Shown: positions 9,207-18,524, counted from the first letter of the stretch. The stretch is 64,000 nt of DNA from an uncultured Alistipes sp. (GCA_902388455.1 CABMPD010000009.1:1-64000); one strand, 5' to 3'. The notes: generated from the sequence alone by a model not told the origin. Program-made: numbers and translations.

Positions 9207-10322
9207 TTATTTCAGATGTTCATCGAGGAAAGACTCCAGATCCTCTTCAGACACTTTGCGGCCGATGATATTGCCCTCAGCATCTACAAACGTGTTCTGA
9301 GGAATGAATGAGACGTGATAGAGCTGGCCCACCTCACTCTGCCAGAACTTGAGGTCCGAAACATGAGTCCATGTGAGCTTATCGTCCTTTATGCCCTTGA
9401 CCCATGCATCGTGGTCACGGTCGAGAGAGACTCCGATGATGTCGAAACCGAGCTTATGGTACTTCTTGTAAATCTCCACGAGAGTAGGATTGAAAGCACG
9501 GCAGGGACCGCACCAGCTGGCCCAGAAATCGATCATGGTTACCTTGTTCTTGGGATAGAACTTCGAGAGTGTGACGCTCTTGCCGTCAGGTGTGTTGAGT
9601 GTAAAGTCAGGAGCCTTGTTGCCGACGCCGAGCTTCAGCTCATCCTGCAGATACTCGTCCATCATGGCTACAAACTTATTGCCCTCGAACTGAGGAAGAG
9701 CCTTGTAAGCGGCTACCAGAGTTGCAAGAGAATCAGTCTCCATATAGTAATAGCCAGCATTCTGAATGGTGAAATACAGCGAGAACTCAGAAATAGGCTC
9801 CTCAGCCATCATCGCATCCCTCATCTGGCCCAGTTCCTCCTGATAACGGTTGAATGCAGCAAGAGCAGAATCACGTTCCTCTCCAGACTTCACACTGCGA
9901 AGAACCTGCATAAGTCCCTGGGCATCGTATTTCTCGGCTATTTCCTCCGATGCAGCATTAAAACGGTTAATCTTAGTCTGTGTAGGACCTCCTGTTACGA
10001 CAGCTTCCTGAAGCAGAGTATCGACACCGTTGATTGTCACCTGAGTATTCTCCAGGAAGAAAGGCACGAAACCGGGAATGCCGTCAATGCTCAGGAGGAA
10101 CGGTTCGGGAGTCTGTACAGTACCCTTGAACACGAACTTACCGTTGATTACCTCTGCTGTATCACGGACAGGATTCTTCATATCACGGTTCACGATATAA
10201 GCTGTTCCGTTTACAAGCTTCTCGCTGTCTCCGGTAATGACACCCTTGACGGTATATCCTTTACCGCCGGTGCATGATGCCGCAAGAACTGCGGCAGCGC
10301 AGATAATAAGAAATTTTTTCAT
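9207..10322 (-). CDS. TlpA-like thiol:disulfide lipoprotein with DUF4369-like N-terminus
   Basis: 371-residue predicted lipoprotein (lipobox VLAASC, Cys17). Residues about 22-115 form a beta-rich DUF4369-type domain (YTVKGVITGDSEKLVNGTAY). A helical linker follows, and residues about 230-370 form an AhpC-TSA/thioredoxin fold with active-site motif WASWCGPC (Cys271 and Cys274). Proteins of this architecture are very common in Bacteroidota and are thought to be envelope thiol-disulfide reductases, but their partners are mostly unknown. It is flanked by the gamma carbonic anhydrase-like gene (28 bases upstream) and murI. Confidence 0.92.
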   Translation of the reverse strand: MKKFLIICAAAVLAASCTGGKGYTVKGVITGDSEKLVNGTAYIVNRDMKNPVRDTAEVINGKFVFKGTVQTPEPFLLSIDGIPGFVPFFLENTQVTINGVDTLLQEAVVTGGPTQTKINRFNAASEEIAEKYDAQGLMQVLRSVKSGEERDSALAAFNRYQEELGQMRDAMMAEEPISEFSLYFTIQNAGYYYMETDSLATLVAAYKALPQFEGNKFVAMMDEYLQDELKLGVGNKAPDFTLNTPDGKSVTLSKFYPKNKVTMIDFWASWCGPCRAFNPTLVEIYKKYHKLGFDIIGVSLDRDHDAWVKGIKDDKLTWTHVSDLKFWQSEVGQLYHVSFIPQNTFVDAEGNIIGRKVSEEDLESFLDEHLK

Positions 10323-10350
10323 AATGGTGTAAATATTGATTTGTTGATTG

Positions 10351-10875
10351 CTATTCTATGTCATCACCCTCCAGGAACCACTCTTTGTACATCATGTAGC
10401 CCTGTGCGTTCTTGTGGGCGGACTGCCGCACCGCATCCGTTCCGTCCTTGACCTTCTTGGCGGGGACTCCGGCGTAGACTCCCGGCTCCAGTCTGGAGTT
10501 GCTGAGTACTACAGCCCCGGCCGCGATTATCGAGCCGTCGGCGACCTCCACTCCGTCCAGGAGGACGGCACCCATGCCTACGAGCACGTCGTTTCCGACC
10601 TTCGCCCCGTGAATGACTGCATTGTGTCCCACCGAGACGTCGTCGCCTATCTCCACTACAGACCTTTTATACAGGGTATGCAGCACCGCCCCATCCTGAA
10701 TATTCACGCGGTTGCCCAGACGGATGGGATTCACATCGCCGCGGAGCACCGCCCCATACCATATACTGCAGTCGTCTCCTATCTCCACATCCCCGATAAT
10801 CGCCGCATTCTCAGCGATAAAACATCCCTTCCCGATCTTCGGTGTGATTCCGTTCAAAGGTCTTATAATAGCCAT
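10351..10875 (-). CDS. Gamma carbonic anhydrase-like hexapeptide-repeat protein (YrdA/PaaY family)
   Basis: 174-residue left-handed beta-helix protein. Hexapeptide repeats run through the whole length (IGDVEIGDDCSIWYGAVLRGD, then VEIGDDVSVGHNAVIHGAKVG), as in trimeric gamma-class carbonic anhydrase homologues. Metal-ligand histidines are in place: one in LHTLYK and two in VGHNAVIHG. I prefer the ATG at 10875 (MAIIRPLNG) because it matches the usual start of the family. The ATG at 10887, four codons upstream, lies too close to the -7 box at 10902-10909. Carbonic anhydrase activity is not certain: many YrdA-type proteins have none demonstrated. Confidence 0.9.
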   Translation of the reverse strand: MAIIRPLNGITPKIGKGCFIAENAAIIGDVEIGDDCSIWYGAVLRGDVNPIRLGNRVNIQDGAVLHTLYKRSVVEIGDDVSVGHNAVIHGAKVGNDVLVGMGAVLLDGVEVADGSIIAAGAVVLSNSRLEPGVYAGVPAKKVKDGTDAVRQSAHKNAQGYMMYKEWFLEGDDIE

Positions 10876-10901
10876 ATCATATTCCATTTAAAAACAACCC
10901 A

Positions 10902-10909
10902 CAAATATA
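10902..10909 (-). promoter_or_regulatory. Bacteroidota -7 element for the gamma carbonic anhydrase-like gene
   Basis: On the minus strand these bases read TATATTTG, a full match to the Bacteroidota TAnnTTTG -7 box. There is no clear TTTG -33 box at the right distance. It would start transcription roughly 20 bases before the chosen start codon. Confidence 0.45.
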
Positions 10910-10914
10910 AAAAA

Positions 10915-10953
10915 AATAATAAAAAAGGGTCGGCAGAATGACCGCCGACCCTT
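10915..10953 (-). terminator. Rho-independent terminator of gdhA
   Basis: A perfect 10-bp stem (AAGGGTCGGC at 10925-10934, GCCGACCCTT at 10944-10953) is followed on the minus strand by a run of six T and more T-rich sequence. It is 22 bases past the gdhA stop codon. Confidence 0.87.
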
Positions 10954-10975
10954 AAAAAATCCTAATTGTTTCAGA

Positions 10976-12319
10976 TTAGATGATACCCTGCTCGAGCATA
11001 GCCTGAGCCACCTTCATGAAGCCGGCGATATTGGCACCCTTAACGTAGTCAACATGACCGTCGGGCTGAGTACCGAACTTAACGCAGGCCTCGTGGATGC
11101 TCTGCATGATGTAGTGCAGCTTCTCGTCCACTTCCTTGGCAGACCAGCTGATGTGAGTAGCGTTCTGGGTCATCTCGAGACCTGAGGTAGCTACACCGCC
11201 GGCGTTGACAGCCTTACCGGGAGCGAAGAGGATACCCTTGCTCTGGAACTCGTGGATAGCCTCAGGGGTGCAGCCCATGTTGGATACCTCGCAGCAGCAC
11301 CATGTACCGTTCTTGATCAGCTCCTTGGCATCGTCACCGTTAAGCTCGTTCTGGAATGCGCAAGGCAGAGCGATGTCGCACTTAACGCTCCATGCTTTCT
11401 TGCCGGCTGTAAATTTAGCGGCACCAGGGAACTTATCAGCCATATCCTGAACCTTGTTCCTGTTGGAAGCACGCATTACGAGCATGTAGTCAATCATCTC
11501 ATCGGTGATACCGCCGGGGATCTCGCAGACTCCGTCAGGACCGGAGATAGCGATAACCTTTGCGCCGAGCTCCTTAGCCTTTGTAGCGGCGCCCCATGCT
11601 ACGTTACCGAAGCCGGAGAGAGCGACTGTCTTGTCCTTGATGTCCTTGCCGGCATGGTGGAGAAGGTGCTGTGTGAAGTACAGAGCGCCGAATCCTGTTG
11701 CCTCGGGACGGAGGATGGAACCACCCCATGTGCCGCCCTTACCGGTGAGAACGCCAGTGTTGTACTCGCGGGCCAGCTTCTTGTACATTCCGTACAGATA
11801 GCCGATCTCACGTCCGCCTACACCTACGTCACCTGCAGGGATATCGGTGTCGGGGCCGATGCATCTCCAGAGCTCATACATGAAGGCCTGGCAGAACCTC
11901 ATGATCTCAGCGTCAGACTTGCCGACGGGATCGAAGTCAGAACCGCCCTTTGCACCGCCCATAGGCAGAGTTGTCAGAGCGTTCTTGAAAGTCTGCTCGA
12001 AACCGAGGAACTTCAGCATGGAAGGAGTAACTGCCTTGTGGAAGCGGAGACCTCCCTTGTAGGGGCCGATAGCGGAGTTGAACTGAACCCTGTAACCGAG
12101 GTTGGTCTGAACCTCTCCCTTGTCGTCAACCCAGGTAACCCTGAATGTGAAGATACGGTCAGGCTCTACGATTCTCTCGACGATCTTAGCCTTCTCGAAC
12201 TCGGGATGCTGGTTGTAAACCTCTTCGATGGACTCGAGTACTTCGCGGACTGCCTGCAGGTACTCTTTCTCGTTACCATACTTGGCCTCAAGTTTGGCCA
12301 TGATTTCTGAAACTTTCAT
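10976..12319 (-). CDS. gdhA: Glutamate dehydrogenase, hexameric (probably NADP-dependent)
   Basis: Catalyses 2-oxoglutarate + NH4+ + NAD(P)H to glutamate in the cytoplasm, the main ammonia-assimilation step in many Bacteroidales. 447 residues, matching the 50-kDa hexameric class. The substrate domain has YRVQFNSAIGPYKGGLRFH and the catalytic-lysine motif MGGAKGGSDFDP. The dinucleotide domain has the Gly-rich motif VALSGFGNVAWGA. Coenzyme preference is inferred from family resemblance, not read directly. It lies 49 bases downstream of the korAB operon on the same strand, with its own terminator. I see no consensus promoter in the 49-base spacer, so it may be co-transcribed with korAB. Confidence 0.96.
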   Translation of the reverse strand: MKVSEIMAKLEAKYGNEKEYLQAVREVLESIEEVYNQHPEFEKAKIVERIVEPDRIFTFRVTWVDDKGEVQTNLGYRVQFNSAIGPYKGGLRFHKAVTPSMLKFLGFEQTFKNALTTLPMGGAKGGSDFDPVGKSDAEIMRFCQAFMYELWRCIGPDTDIPAGDVGVGGREIGYLYGMYKKLAREYNTGVLTGKGGTWGGSILRPEATGFGALYFTQHLLHHAGKDIKDKTVALSGFGNVAWGAATKAKELGAKVIAISGPDGVCEIPGGITDEMIDYMLVMRASNRNKVQDMADKFPGAAKFTAGKKAWSVKCDIALPCAFQNELNGDDAKELIKNGTWCCCEVSNMGCTPEAIHEFQSKGILFAPGKAVNAGGVATSGLEMTQNATHISWSAKEVDEKLHYIMQSIHEACVKFGTQPDGHVDYVKGANIAGFMKVAQAMLEQGII

Positions 12320-12368
12320 ATTAAAAGTGTTTTAGTTGTGTTTATTAAAATGGTACATTAATTTCTGT

Positions 12369-13385
12369 CTATTTAACCTCCCATGTCGACCCGCTGTGCA
12401 GCAGCTCTTCCATGTTGTGAATCGTCGACTTGGCCCTGACTTCCTCGAGCTGGTCGCGGACATTGTCATCGTAGGTCTTGTCAGGAACATCGCGGATGAC
12501 TCCAAGAGCCACCGGATACTCAGGCCACTTCATGTCGATGAGCATGCTGTGCACACCCATGTCGGCTGTGTGGGCATCGTGTATCAGGATATCGTCCTCG
12601 GTAACTCCGCCCTCGCCTATCGTCACCACCTTGAGCTCCTTGTTGACGAGTACCAGACCCTTGTTGCGGTCCTTTCCGAAGATCATCCTCTCACCATGGC
12701 GAAGAACTATCGTGCGGTCGGCCCTGACTTCCTTGTCGGAGATCTCGCGGTGCGAGCCATCGTTGTAGATGACGCAGTTAACCAACATCTCGGTCACCGA
12801 GCATCCGTCATGTCTTGCTGATGCAACGAATATCTCCTGATTCAGCTTCAGTTCCGAATCTATGCTTCGTGCAAAGAATGTGCCGCGTGCGCCCATTACG
12901 AGGGCTCCCGGATTGAAGGGATGCTCCACTGTTCCGTAAGGCGATGTCTTGGTTATCTTGCCCAGAGGAGATGTCGGAGAATACTGTCCTTTTGTCAGTC
13001 CGTAGATACGGTTATTGAAGAGAACGATGTTGATGTCGATGTTGCGGCGGATTGCGTGGATAAAGTGGTTTCCGCCGATGGCCAGGGCATCGCCGTCACC
13101 GGTAGCCTGCCAGATTGACAGATTGGGATTGGCCACCTTCATGCCGGTCGATATGGCAGTGGCACGGCCGTGTATTCCGTGGAAACCGTAAGTGTTCATA
13201 TAATAGGGCAGTCGCGACGAGCAGCCGATACCCGATACGAACACGAAACGCTCCATGGGGTATCCACGTTCTTCCGCCACCTGGGGAAGAGCCCTCTGGA
13301 GAGAGGCGAGTACGGAATGGTCACCGCATCCGGGGCACCACCTTACTTCCTGATTGCTTTTGAAATCCTGTGCTGTATATTTCAT
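12369..13385 (-). CDS. korB: 2-oxoacid (2-oxoglutarate):ferredoxin oxidoreductase, beta subunit
   Basis: TPP-binding subunit of the enzyme that interconverts 2-oxoglutarate + CoA and succinyl-CoA + CO2 with ferredoxin. 338 residues from the ATG at 13385. I chose this start because AGGAGG (13395-13400) lies just upstream and overlaps the korA stop region; an upstream in-frame ATG at 13421 would run into korA. Iron-sulfur cysteines are seen in WCPGCGDH near the N-terminus and in GIGCSSR. The TPP motif is GDGDALAIGG followed by the NNRIYG segment. The family resemblance is to the 2-oxoglutarate branch (KorB), not pyruvate; substrate is therefore well supported but not proven. Confidence 0.93.
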   Translation of the reverse strand: MKYTAQDFKSNQEVRWCPGCGDHSVLASLQRALPQVAEERGYPMERFVFVSGIGCSSRLPYYMNTYGFHGIHGRATAISTGMKVANPNLSIWQATGDGDALAIGGNHFIHAIRRNIDINIVLFNNRIYGLTKGQYSPTSPLGKITKTSPYGTVEHPFNPGALVMGARGTFFARSIDSELKLNQEIFVASARHDGCSVTEMLVNCVIYNDGSHREISDKEVRADRTIVLRHGERMIFGKDRNKGLVLVNKELKVVTIGEGGVTEDDILIHDAHTADMGVHSMLIDMKWPEYPVALGVIRDVPDKTYDDNVRDQLEEVRAKSTIHNMEELLHSGSTWEVK

Positions 13386-13398
13386 GATGTCTGTCCTC

Positions 13399-15240
13399 CT
13401 ATAATAATTTGTTGACTGCATCCACGACGTCCTTTACGATGAAAGGCTGTCCCTGCACCTTGTTGAGCTGATAGTAATTGAATTTCTGATGCTTTGCCCT
13501 CAGATAGTCTGCGAACTGACCGGAGTTGAGCTCGCAGACGATGATCTTCTTGAACTTCGAGAAGACCTCCTCCGTGTTGAGAGGCAGGGGGTTGATATAG
13601 TCGAAGTGGGCCAGGGAAACGCTCTTGCCCTGCTTGTGGAACTCCTTGACAGCCGTGTAGAGGTGGCCGAAAGTACCGCCCCATCCCACGATGAGGACTT
13701 CGCCGCTCTCGTCGCCGACAACCTTCAGCGGGGGTATGTCCACTGCGGCATGAGCCACCTTCCTGGCCCTGAGGTCCACCATCATCTGATGGTTCTGGGG
13801 GTCGGAGGAAATGACTCCGGCGGGATTCTTCTCAAGACCTCCTACGCGGTGCTCCAGACCGGGGGTGCCGGGCACTGCCCATCTGCGGACAAATGTCTCG
13901 GGGTCTCTCTCGAAGGGGCTGAACTTGCCGCCGCACTCGGAGGCGTCCTTGATGAAGGGAGGATGTATCTCGGGCAGGTCCTTCATGGAAGGAATGCGCC
14001 AGGGCTCGGAGCCGTTGCCCAGGAAGCCCTCGGTAAGAAGAATGACGGGCATCATGTGCTCCATGGCGAACTTACCTGCGTAGAATGCTTTCTCGAAGCA
14101 GTCCGAAGGAGAATGGGCGGCCATCACCATGATGGGACATTCTCCGTTGCGGCCGTAGAGGGCCTGATTGAGGTCGGTCTGCTCAGTCTTGGTAGGGATA
14201 CCGGTGGACGGACCGCTGCGCTGCACGTCCACGAGGACGAGGGGCAGCTCGGTGATCATGGCCAGTCCGAGGGCCTCGGACTTCAGGGAGAGACCGGGAC
14301 CGGAAGTGGTGGTCACCGCGAAGTTGCCGGCGTATGCGGCACCGATGGCTGTACAGATGCCGGCGATCTCATCCTCGCACTGGAGGGTCTTGGCCTTGAG
14401 CTCCTTGTGGATGGCCAGTTCCTCGAGAATAGCAGTGGCGGGGGTGATGGGATATGAGCCGCAGAAGAGAGGCACACCGGACTTCTCGGAAGCGGCGAGC
14501 AGTCCCCATGCGGTAGCCTGGTTACCGTTGATGTTGCGGTAAGTACCCTTTTCCTGCTTGGCGGGCTGCACGTAATAGGTATTGGCTATTGCGTGGATAT
14601 TGGAGGCATAGTTGAAACCGTCCTTGAGCACTTTCTTATTGGTGTCGATAAGGGCCGGTTTCTTCTTGAACTTCTTCTCCAGATACTCGAAGGTATGGTC
14701 CAGTTCCTTGTTGAACATGAAGAAGCACATACCGAGGGTGAACATGTTCTTGCACCTTACGATGGCCTTCAGGTCCAGACCGCTGTCCTTGAGGCTCTCC
14801 TTGGTCAGGGTGGTTATGGGGGAGACTATGATATTGCGGTCCCCGATGCCCAGCTCCTCGATAGGATTCATCGTCTTGAATCCTGCTTTCTGGATGCCCT
14901 TCTCATCGAAGGCGTCCTCGTCGAGGATGATGGTCGCCGTGGGTTTGGCCCATTTGGCGTTGGCCATCAGAGCCGCCGGGTTCATCGCTACCAGTACGTC
15001 GCAGAAGTCGCCCGGGGTATTGATTTCGATAGAACCGATGTGTACCTGGAAGCCGGACACACCTGAAACTGTGCCTTGAGGCGCCCGTATCTCAGCCGGA
15101 TAATCGGGGAAAGTAGAGATCTCGTTACCGAAAAGAGCGGAAGAGTCGGCGAACAGAGTGCCTGTAAGCTGCATACCGTCACCGGAGTCACCGGCAAAAC
15201 GGATAACGACATCGTCTATATCAATAATCTTGTGTTGCAT
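13399..15240 (-). CDS. korA: 2-oxoacid (2-oxoglutarate):ferredoxin oxidoreductase, fused gamma-alpha subunit
   Basis: 613 residues. The N-terminal about 190 residues are the gamma domain (VIRFAGDSGDGMQLTG, EIRAPQGTVSGVSGFQVH). The rest is the alpha (pyrimidine-binding) domain, with GSYPITPATAILEELA and TTSGPGLSLKSEALGLA, and a C-terminal transketolase-like part (GWGGTFGHLY). This gamma-alpha fusion with a separate beta subunit is the usual Bacteroidota arrangement. In fermenting Bacteroidales the enzyme can run in the reductive direction to supply 2-oxoglutarate for glutamate, which fits gdhA lying directly downstream. The stop codon is 13 bases before the korB start, so translation is probably coupled. 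Confidence 0.93.
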   Translation of the reverse strand: MQHKIIDIDDVVIRFAGDSGDGMQLTGTLFADSSALFGNEISTFPDYPAEIRAPQGTVSGVSGFQVHIGSIEINTPGDFCDVLVAMNPAALMANAKWAKPTATIILDEDAFDEKGIQKAGFKTMNPIEELGIGDRNIIVSPITTLTKESLKDSGLDLKAIVRCKNMFTLGMCFFMFNKELDHTFEYLEKKFKKKPALIDTNKKVLKDGFNYASNIHAIANTYYVQPAKQEKGTYRNINGNQATAWGLLAASEKSGVPLFCGSYPITPATAILEELAIHKELKAKTLQCEDEIAGICTAIGAAYAGNFAVTTTSGPGLSLKSEALGLAMITELPLVLVDVQRSGPSTGIPTKTEQTDLNQALYGRNGECPIMVMAAHSPSDCFEKAFYAGKFAMEHMMPVILLTEGFLGNGSEPWRIPSMKDLPEIHPPFIKDASECGGKFSPFERDPETFVRRWAVPGTPGLEHRVGGLEKNPAGVISSDPQNHQMMVDLRARKVAHAAVDIPPLKVVGDESGEVLIVGWGGTFGHLYTAVKEFHKQGKSVSLAHFDYINPLPLNTEEVFSKFKKIIVCELNSGQFADYLRAKHQKFNYYQLNKVQGQPFIVKDVVDAVNKLL

Positions 15241-15263
15241 AAAAATTGGTTAATAATTTTAGA

Positions 15264-15271
15264 CAAATGTA
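15264..15271 (-). promoter_or_regulatory. Candidate -7 element for korAB
   Basis: The minus strand reads TACATTTG (TAnnTTTG) 23 bases upstream of the korA start. A TTTG lies only 14 bases further upstream (15286-15289), which is closer than the usual 19-21, so the -33 box is doubtful. Confidence 0.4.
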
Positions 15272-15315
15272 GTGATATTTCCTTACAAACAGAATTTATT
15301 TTCAAAGTATTTTGT

Positions 15316-15356
15316 AAAAAATGAAAGGGTCGTCCCGGAACTGACGGAACGACCCT
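15316..15356 (-). terminator. Terminator of the ompH (skp) gene
   Basis: The stem AGGGTCGT (15326-15333) pairs with ACGACCCT (15349-15356). On the minus strand it is followed by TTTCATTTTTT. It lies 30 bases after the OmpH stop codon and separates nadK-uppS-bamA-ompH from korAB. Confidence 0.75.
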
Positions 15357-15386
15357 CAATATAGGGTGTTACGCGATACCTGCCGC

Positions 15387-15932
15387 CTACATCTGGGACT
15401 GGGCCTGAGGAAGCGTCTTGTCAGGCGAGATGCCGAGCTCTGTCCTTACCTGGTCCGTAAGATCCATACACTGAGCTGCGTCAATATAGGGAGTCACCGT
15501 CTCCTCGAACACGCAGACAAGTCCGTTTGCCTTGGCCACTTTGTTGAGCGCCTCTGTAGCTTTCTGCTGGATGGGGGCCATCAGCTGATTCTGCAGATTG
15601 GTCATGTCCATCTGGGCATTCTGCTGATACTGCTGCAGACGGGACTCAAGGTCCTGTATTTCCTGCTGCTTGGTGGAGAGCACAGATGGAGTCCAGTTGG
15701 CACTCATCTGCTCGTATGTGGCATACTTGGTCCTGAGTTCCTCAACCATAGCGCTGTAGGTAGCCTGCATGTCTGCGCTGAACTTGTCGAGCTCCGCACG
15801 TGCCGAATCTGTCTCATCCATCAGGAAGATAATCTCCTGCATGTTGATATGTCCGAACTTGGGTGCGGTCTGGGCGGATGCGGTAAATACTGCCGCAAAA
15901 ACGCATAAAGCGATAAAAGTAACTTTTCTCAT
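15387..15932 (-). CDS. OmpH/Skp-family periplasmic chaperone
   Basis: 181-residue secreted protein: signal peptide MRKVTFIALCVFAAVFTASA, then a conserved beta-segment (PKFGHINMQEIIFLM) and a long charged helical hairpin rich in Gln (residues about 50-130, with QQEIQDLESRLQQYQQNAQM). This is the Skp fold that holds unfolded outer-membrane proteins in the periplasm. Skp-type chaperones hand proteins to the Bam complex, and bamA is the gene just upstream, 66 bases away. A second OmpH-like gene is at 20266. The start is the only reasonable one. Confidence 0.9.
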   Translation of the reverse strand: MRKVTFIALCVFAAVFTASAQTAPKFGHINMQEIIFLMDETDSARAELDKFSADMQATYSAMVEELRTKYATYEQMSANWTPSVLSTKQQEIQDLESRLQQYQQNAQMDMTNLQNQLMAPIQQKATEALNKVAKANGLVCVFEETVTPYIDAAQCMDLTDQVRTELGISPDKTLPQAQSQM

Positions 15933-15969
15933 GTTATAATTTTAATAGTATGTTCAAAATAACCGGGTG

Positions 15970-15977
15970 CAAATTTA
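15970..15977 (-). promoter_or_regulatory. Candidate -7 element for ompH
   Basis: The minus strand reads TAAATTTG (TAnnTTTG) between the bamA stop and the ompH start, 37 bases upstream of the start codon. No TTTG -33 box is seen at the proper spacing. It would let the chaperone be made separately from bamA. Confidence 0.4.
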
Positions 15978-15998
15978 TAAAATATTTCTGTTTCCCCA

Positions 15999-18524
15999 TC
16001 AGAACTGCTGTCCTATCACGAAGTGGAAGTTGGAACCACCGTTCTTATCGCCCTGGACAGGATCGAAGCCCCAGCCCCAGTCTACACCGAGCAGACCTAT
16101 CATAGGCAGCATCACCCTGACTCCGATACCGGCCGAGCGCTTGATCTCGAAAGGATTGAAGTTGCGGATATCCTCCCAGCAATTACCTCCCTCGAGGAAG
16201 GCCAGCACATAGATTGTGGACTGCGGCTGGAGTATGACAGGATAACGGAGCTCTACCGTAAACTTGTCATATACGTGTCCCACATACACGCCGTCCTCAT
16301 TTATAGGGGTCAGGGAATAGTTGGGATATCCTCGGAGAGATATGATCTCCGAGCCGTAGGTATTATAGCCGGACATACCGTCACCTCCGACCTGGTAGCC
16401 CTCGAAAGGAGAGTACCCCAGATTGCGGTTGTAATAACCCAGATATCCGAACTGCGCTCTGGTCATCAGCACCAGATCACCTACCAGACGGACATACAGC
16501 GCACCTTTGAAAGTCCACTTGTGATACTCTATCCACCGGTAACGGTCCTGGTCCGACATGTTCGCATAGTCTGTATTCTTATCCCTGAATGCGGAATACG
16601 GAGGGGTCAGCTGGAGGGACACCAGGAAGTCGGAGCCCTCACGGGGATACACAGCCTGGTCTGTGGAATTACGGGCCAGGGTTATCTTGTAGCTTATGTT
16701 GTTGGATTTACCTGTATCGAAGAGGAAGTTGTATCCCCAGTTATTAAGATTGTAAGTCTGCCAGCTGAGCTCATGATAAAGGACGAAATAACTGTCCGGC
16801 CACTTCAGACGGCTTCCCAGCGAGGCTGCAATACCGTAAACCTCGAAATACTCGTCCGTATTGCTGGCCTGATACCAGTAATAGGAATTTGTCTGGCGCG
16901 TATAGTAGCCTGAAAGGTTGAATGAAGTGGGCTTTTTACCGAAGAGCCAAGGTTCGATGAAATTGATGGAACCCGCCGTATAATATGTACCGTTGGTCTG
17001 GAATCTCAGCGAGAGCGTCTGGGCATCGCCGAGAGGAACGGGCCTCCATGCACCTTTTTTGAAGATACGTCTGAGGGAAAAATTATTGAAGCTGACTCCC
17101 ACCGTACCTACGAAGGAATATCCGCCCCATCCTCCTGAAAGCTCAAACTGTGAGTTAGGCTTCTCCGCCACGTTGTAGGAAATATCGACTGTATTGTTAA
17201 TCTGGTCAGGGATGACCGAGTAACCGCGGGTATGGTCAAGAGCCTGCTCAGGGTCGAAGTTGCCCATTGACGCAATCTCCCTTAGAGAACGCTCCAGCAT
17301 GGACTGACTGTACAGATAACCGGGCTTGGTGAAGAGCTGACGGCGGACGACCCTCTCGTTCGTGATGGTATTGCCGCTGACTATTATCTTGTTGAATGTG
17401 GCAGGCTTGCCCTCGACCATCCTCAGCTCCACATCCACAGAATCGCCCACGATATTGGTCTCGACAGGAACTATGTTGAAGAAAATATAGCCCTGGTCGG
17501 CATAGAGGGTATGTATATCCATGAACTCCTTCTTGGGATCACCGAAAAGCCTTTTCTCCAGATTGACCACATCGTACACATCGCCTTTCTTGATCATAAG
17601 TATCTCGCTCAGCTGCTGCGCTGTGTACAGAGAGTTGCCGGTCCACGTGATATTGCGGAAATAGTACCTCTTGCCTTCGTCTATGACGAACTTTATGCCC
17701 AGCCGGTCCGGCTCTATATAATATATGGAGTCCTTGACTATGCGTGCATCCCTGTATCCGGCCTCGTTGAAAGCACTTATGAGGGACTGCTTGTCTGTCT
17801 CGTACTCTTTCTCATTGAATTTTTTAGACTTGAAGATATTCCTTATACGCATATCGCGGGTCTTGGCCATGGACCCTACAAGCTTGCCCTCGGGAACATT
17901 GTCATTGCCCTCGAAGGTAATGGTCTTGATCTTGACCTTGTCCTTGCGGTCTACCTTGAATGTCACCCTCACGGCATTGCCCACCGCCGTATCCCTGACC
18001 TGAATGACATCCACATCGGCATTCAGAAATCCTTTCTCCTTATAGTAGTTCTTGATGATTCCCACGGAAGAGCGCAGGAGGTAATCCGAGAGAGGCACCG
18101 CACGGCGAAGGCTAAGACGATCCTGCAACTCTGTCTGCTCGGAGTTCTTGACTCCTTGAAAACTCCACCGCGACACCCTCGGTCTTTCCTGAAGATAAAG
18201 GGCCAGAAATACCGTATCCCCTCCGGAAGAGAGAGAGTCTATATTAAGGGAGACATCCGAAAACTGCTTCTGGGCCCATATCCTGGAAACAATGTCCGCA
18301 GTCTGGTCTCCCGGAATTGTAATTTTCATTCCCTCCTGAAGGCCGGTAAGGGCAATAATCTGCTGTTCTCCCAGAAACTGAATGCCCTTAACCTTAATGC
18401 CGCCTACAACATATTCACGCGGATTGCGGTAATCCACAACTATACCTGACGAAGTCTGTTGGCCATACACGCTGCATACTGTCATCAGCAGCAGGACAGG
18501 AAGTAGGATCCTTTTCACCATCAT
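15999..18524 (-). CDS. bamA: Outer-membrane protein assembly factor BamA
   Basis: Essential insertase for outer-membrane beta-barrels. 841 residues. It has a signal peptide (MMVKRILLPVLLLMTVCSVYG), then POTRA domains over roughly residues 35-430 (for example VGGIKVKGIQFLG, VKIKTITFEGNDNVPEGKL, ATFNKIIVSGNTITNERVV), then the 16-strand barrel. The barrel includes the lid-loop motif (GYPNYSLTP, equivalent to the conserved RGY region) and the C-terminal strand ending NFHFVIGQQF. The ATG overlaps the uppS stop codon by four bases (ATGA), so the two are translationally coupled. The gene order nadK-uppS-bamA-ompH is typical of Bacteroidota. Confidence 0.97.
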   Translation of the reverse strand: MMVKRILLPVLLLMTVCSVYGQQTSSGIVVDYRNPREYVVGGIKVKGIQFLGEQQIIALTGLQEGMKITIPGDQTADIVSRIWAQKQFSDVSLNIDSLSSGGDTVFLALYLQERPRVSRWSFQGVKNSEQTELQDRLSLRRAVPLSDYLLRSSVGIIKNYYKEKGFLNADVDVIQVRDTAVGNAVRVTFKVDRKDKVKIKTITFEGNDNVPEGKLVGSMAKTRDMRIRNIFKSKKFNEKEYETDKQSLISAFNEAGYRDARIVKDSIYYIEPDRLGIKFVIDEGKRYYFRNITWTGNSLYTAQQLSEILMIKKGDVYDVVNLEKRLFGDPKKEFMDIHTLYADQGYIFFNIVPVETNIVGDSVDVELRMVEGKPATFNKIIVSGNTITNERVVRRQLFTKPGYLYSQSMLERSLREIASMGNFDPEQALDHTRGYSVIPDQINNTVDISYNVAEKPNSQFELSGGWGGYSFVGTVGVSFNNFSLRRIFKKGAWRPVPLGDAQTLSLRFQTNGTYYTAGSINFIEPWLFGKKPTSFNLSGYYTRQTNSYYWYQASNTDEYFEVYGIAASLGSRLKWPDSYFVLYHELSWQTYNLNNWGYNFLFDTGKSNNISYKITLARNSTDQAVYPREGSDFLVSLQLTPPYSAFRDKNTDYANMSDQDRYRWIEYHKWTFKGALYVRLVGDLVLMTRAQFGYLGYYNRNLGYSPFEGYQVGGDGMSGYNTYGSEIISLRGYPNYSLTPINEDGVYVGHVYDKFTVELRYPVILQPQSTIYVLAFLEGGNCWEDIRNFNPFEIKRSAGIGVRVMLPMIGLLGVDWGWGFDPVQGDKNGGSNFHFVIGQQF

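Noticed and set aside
13489..14457. A plus-strand frame opposite korA
   Set aside because: KorA motifs on the minus strand are complete; the plus frame has no features of a gene.
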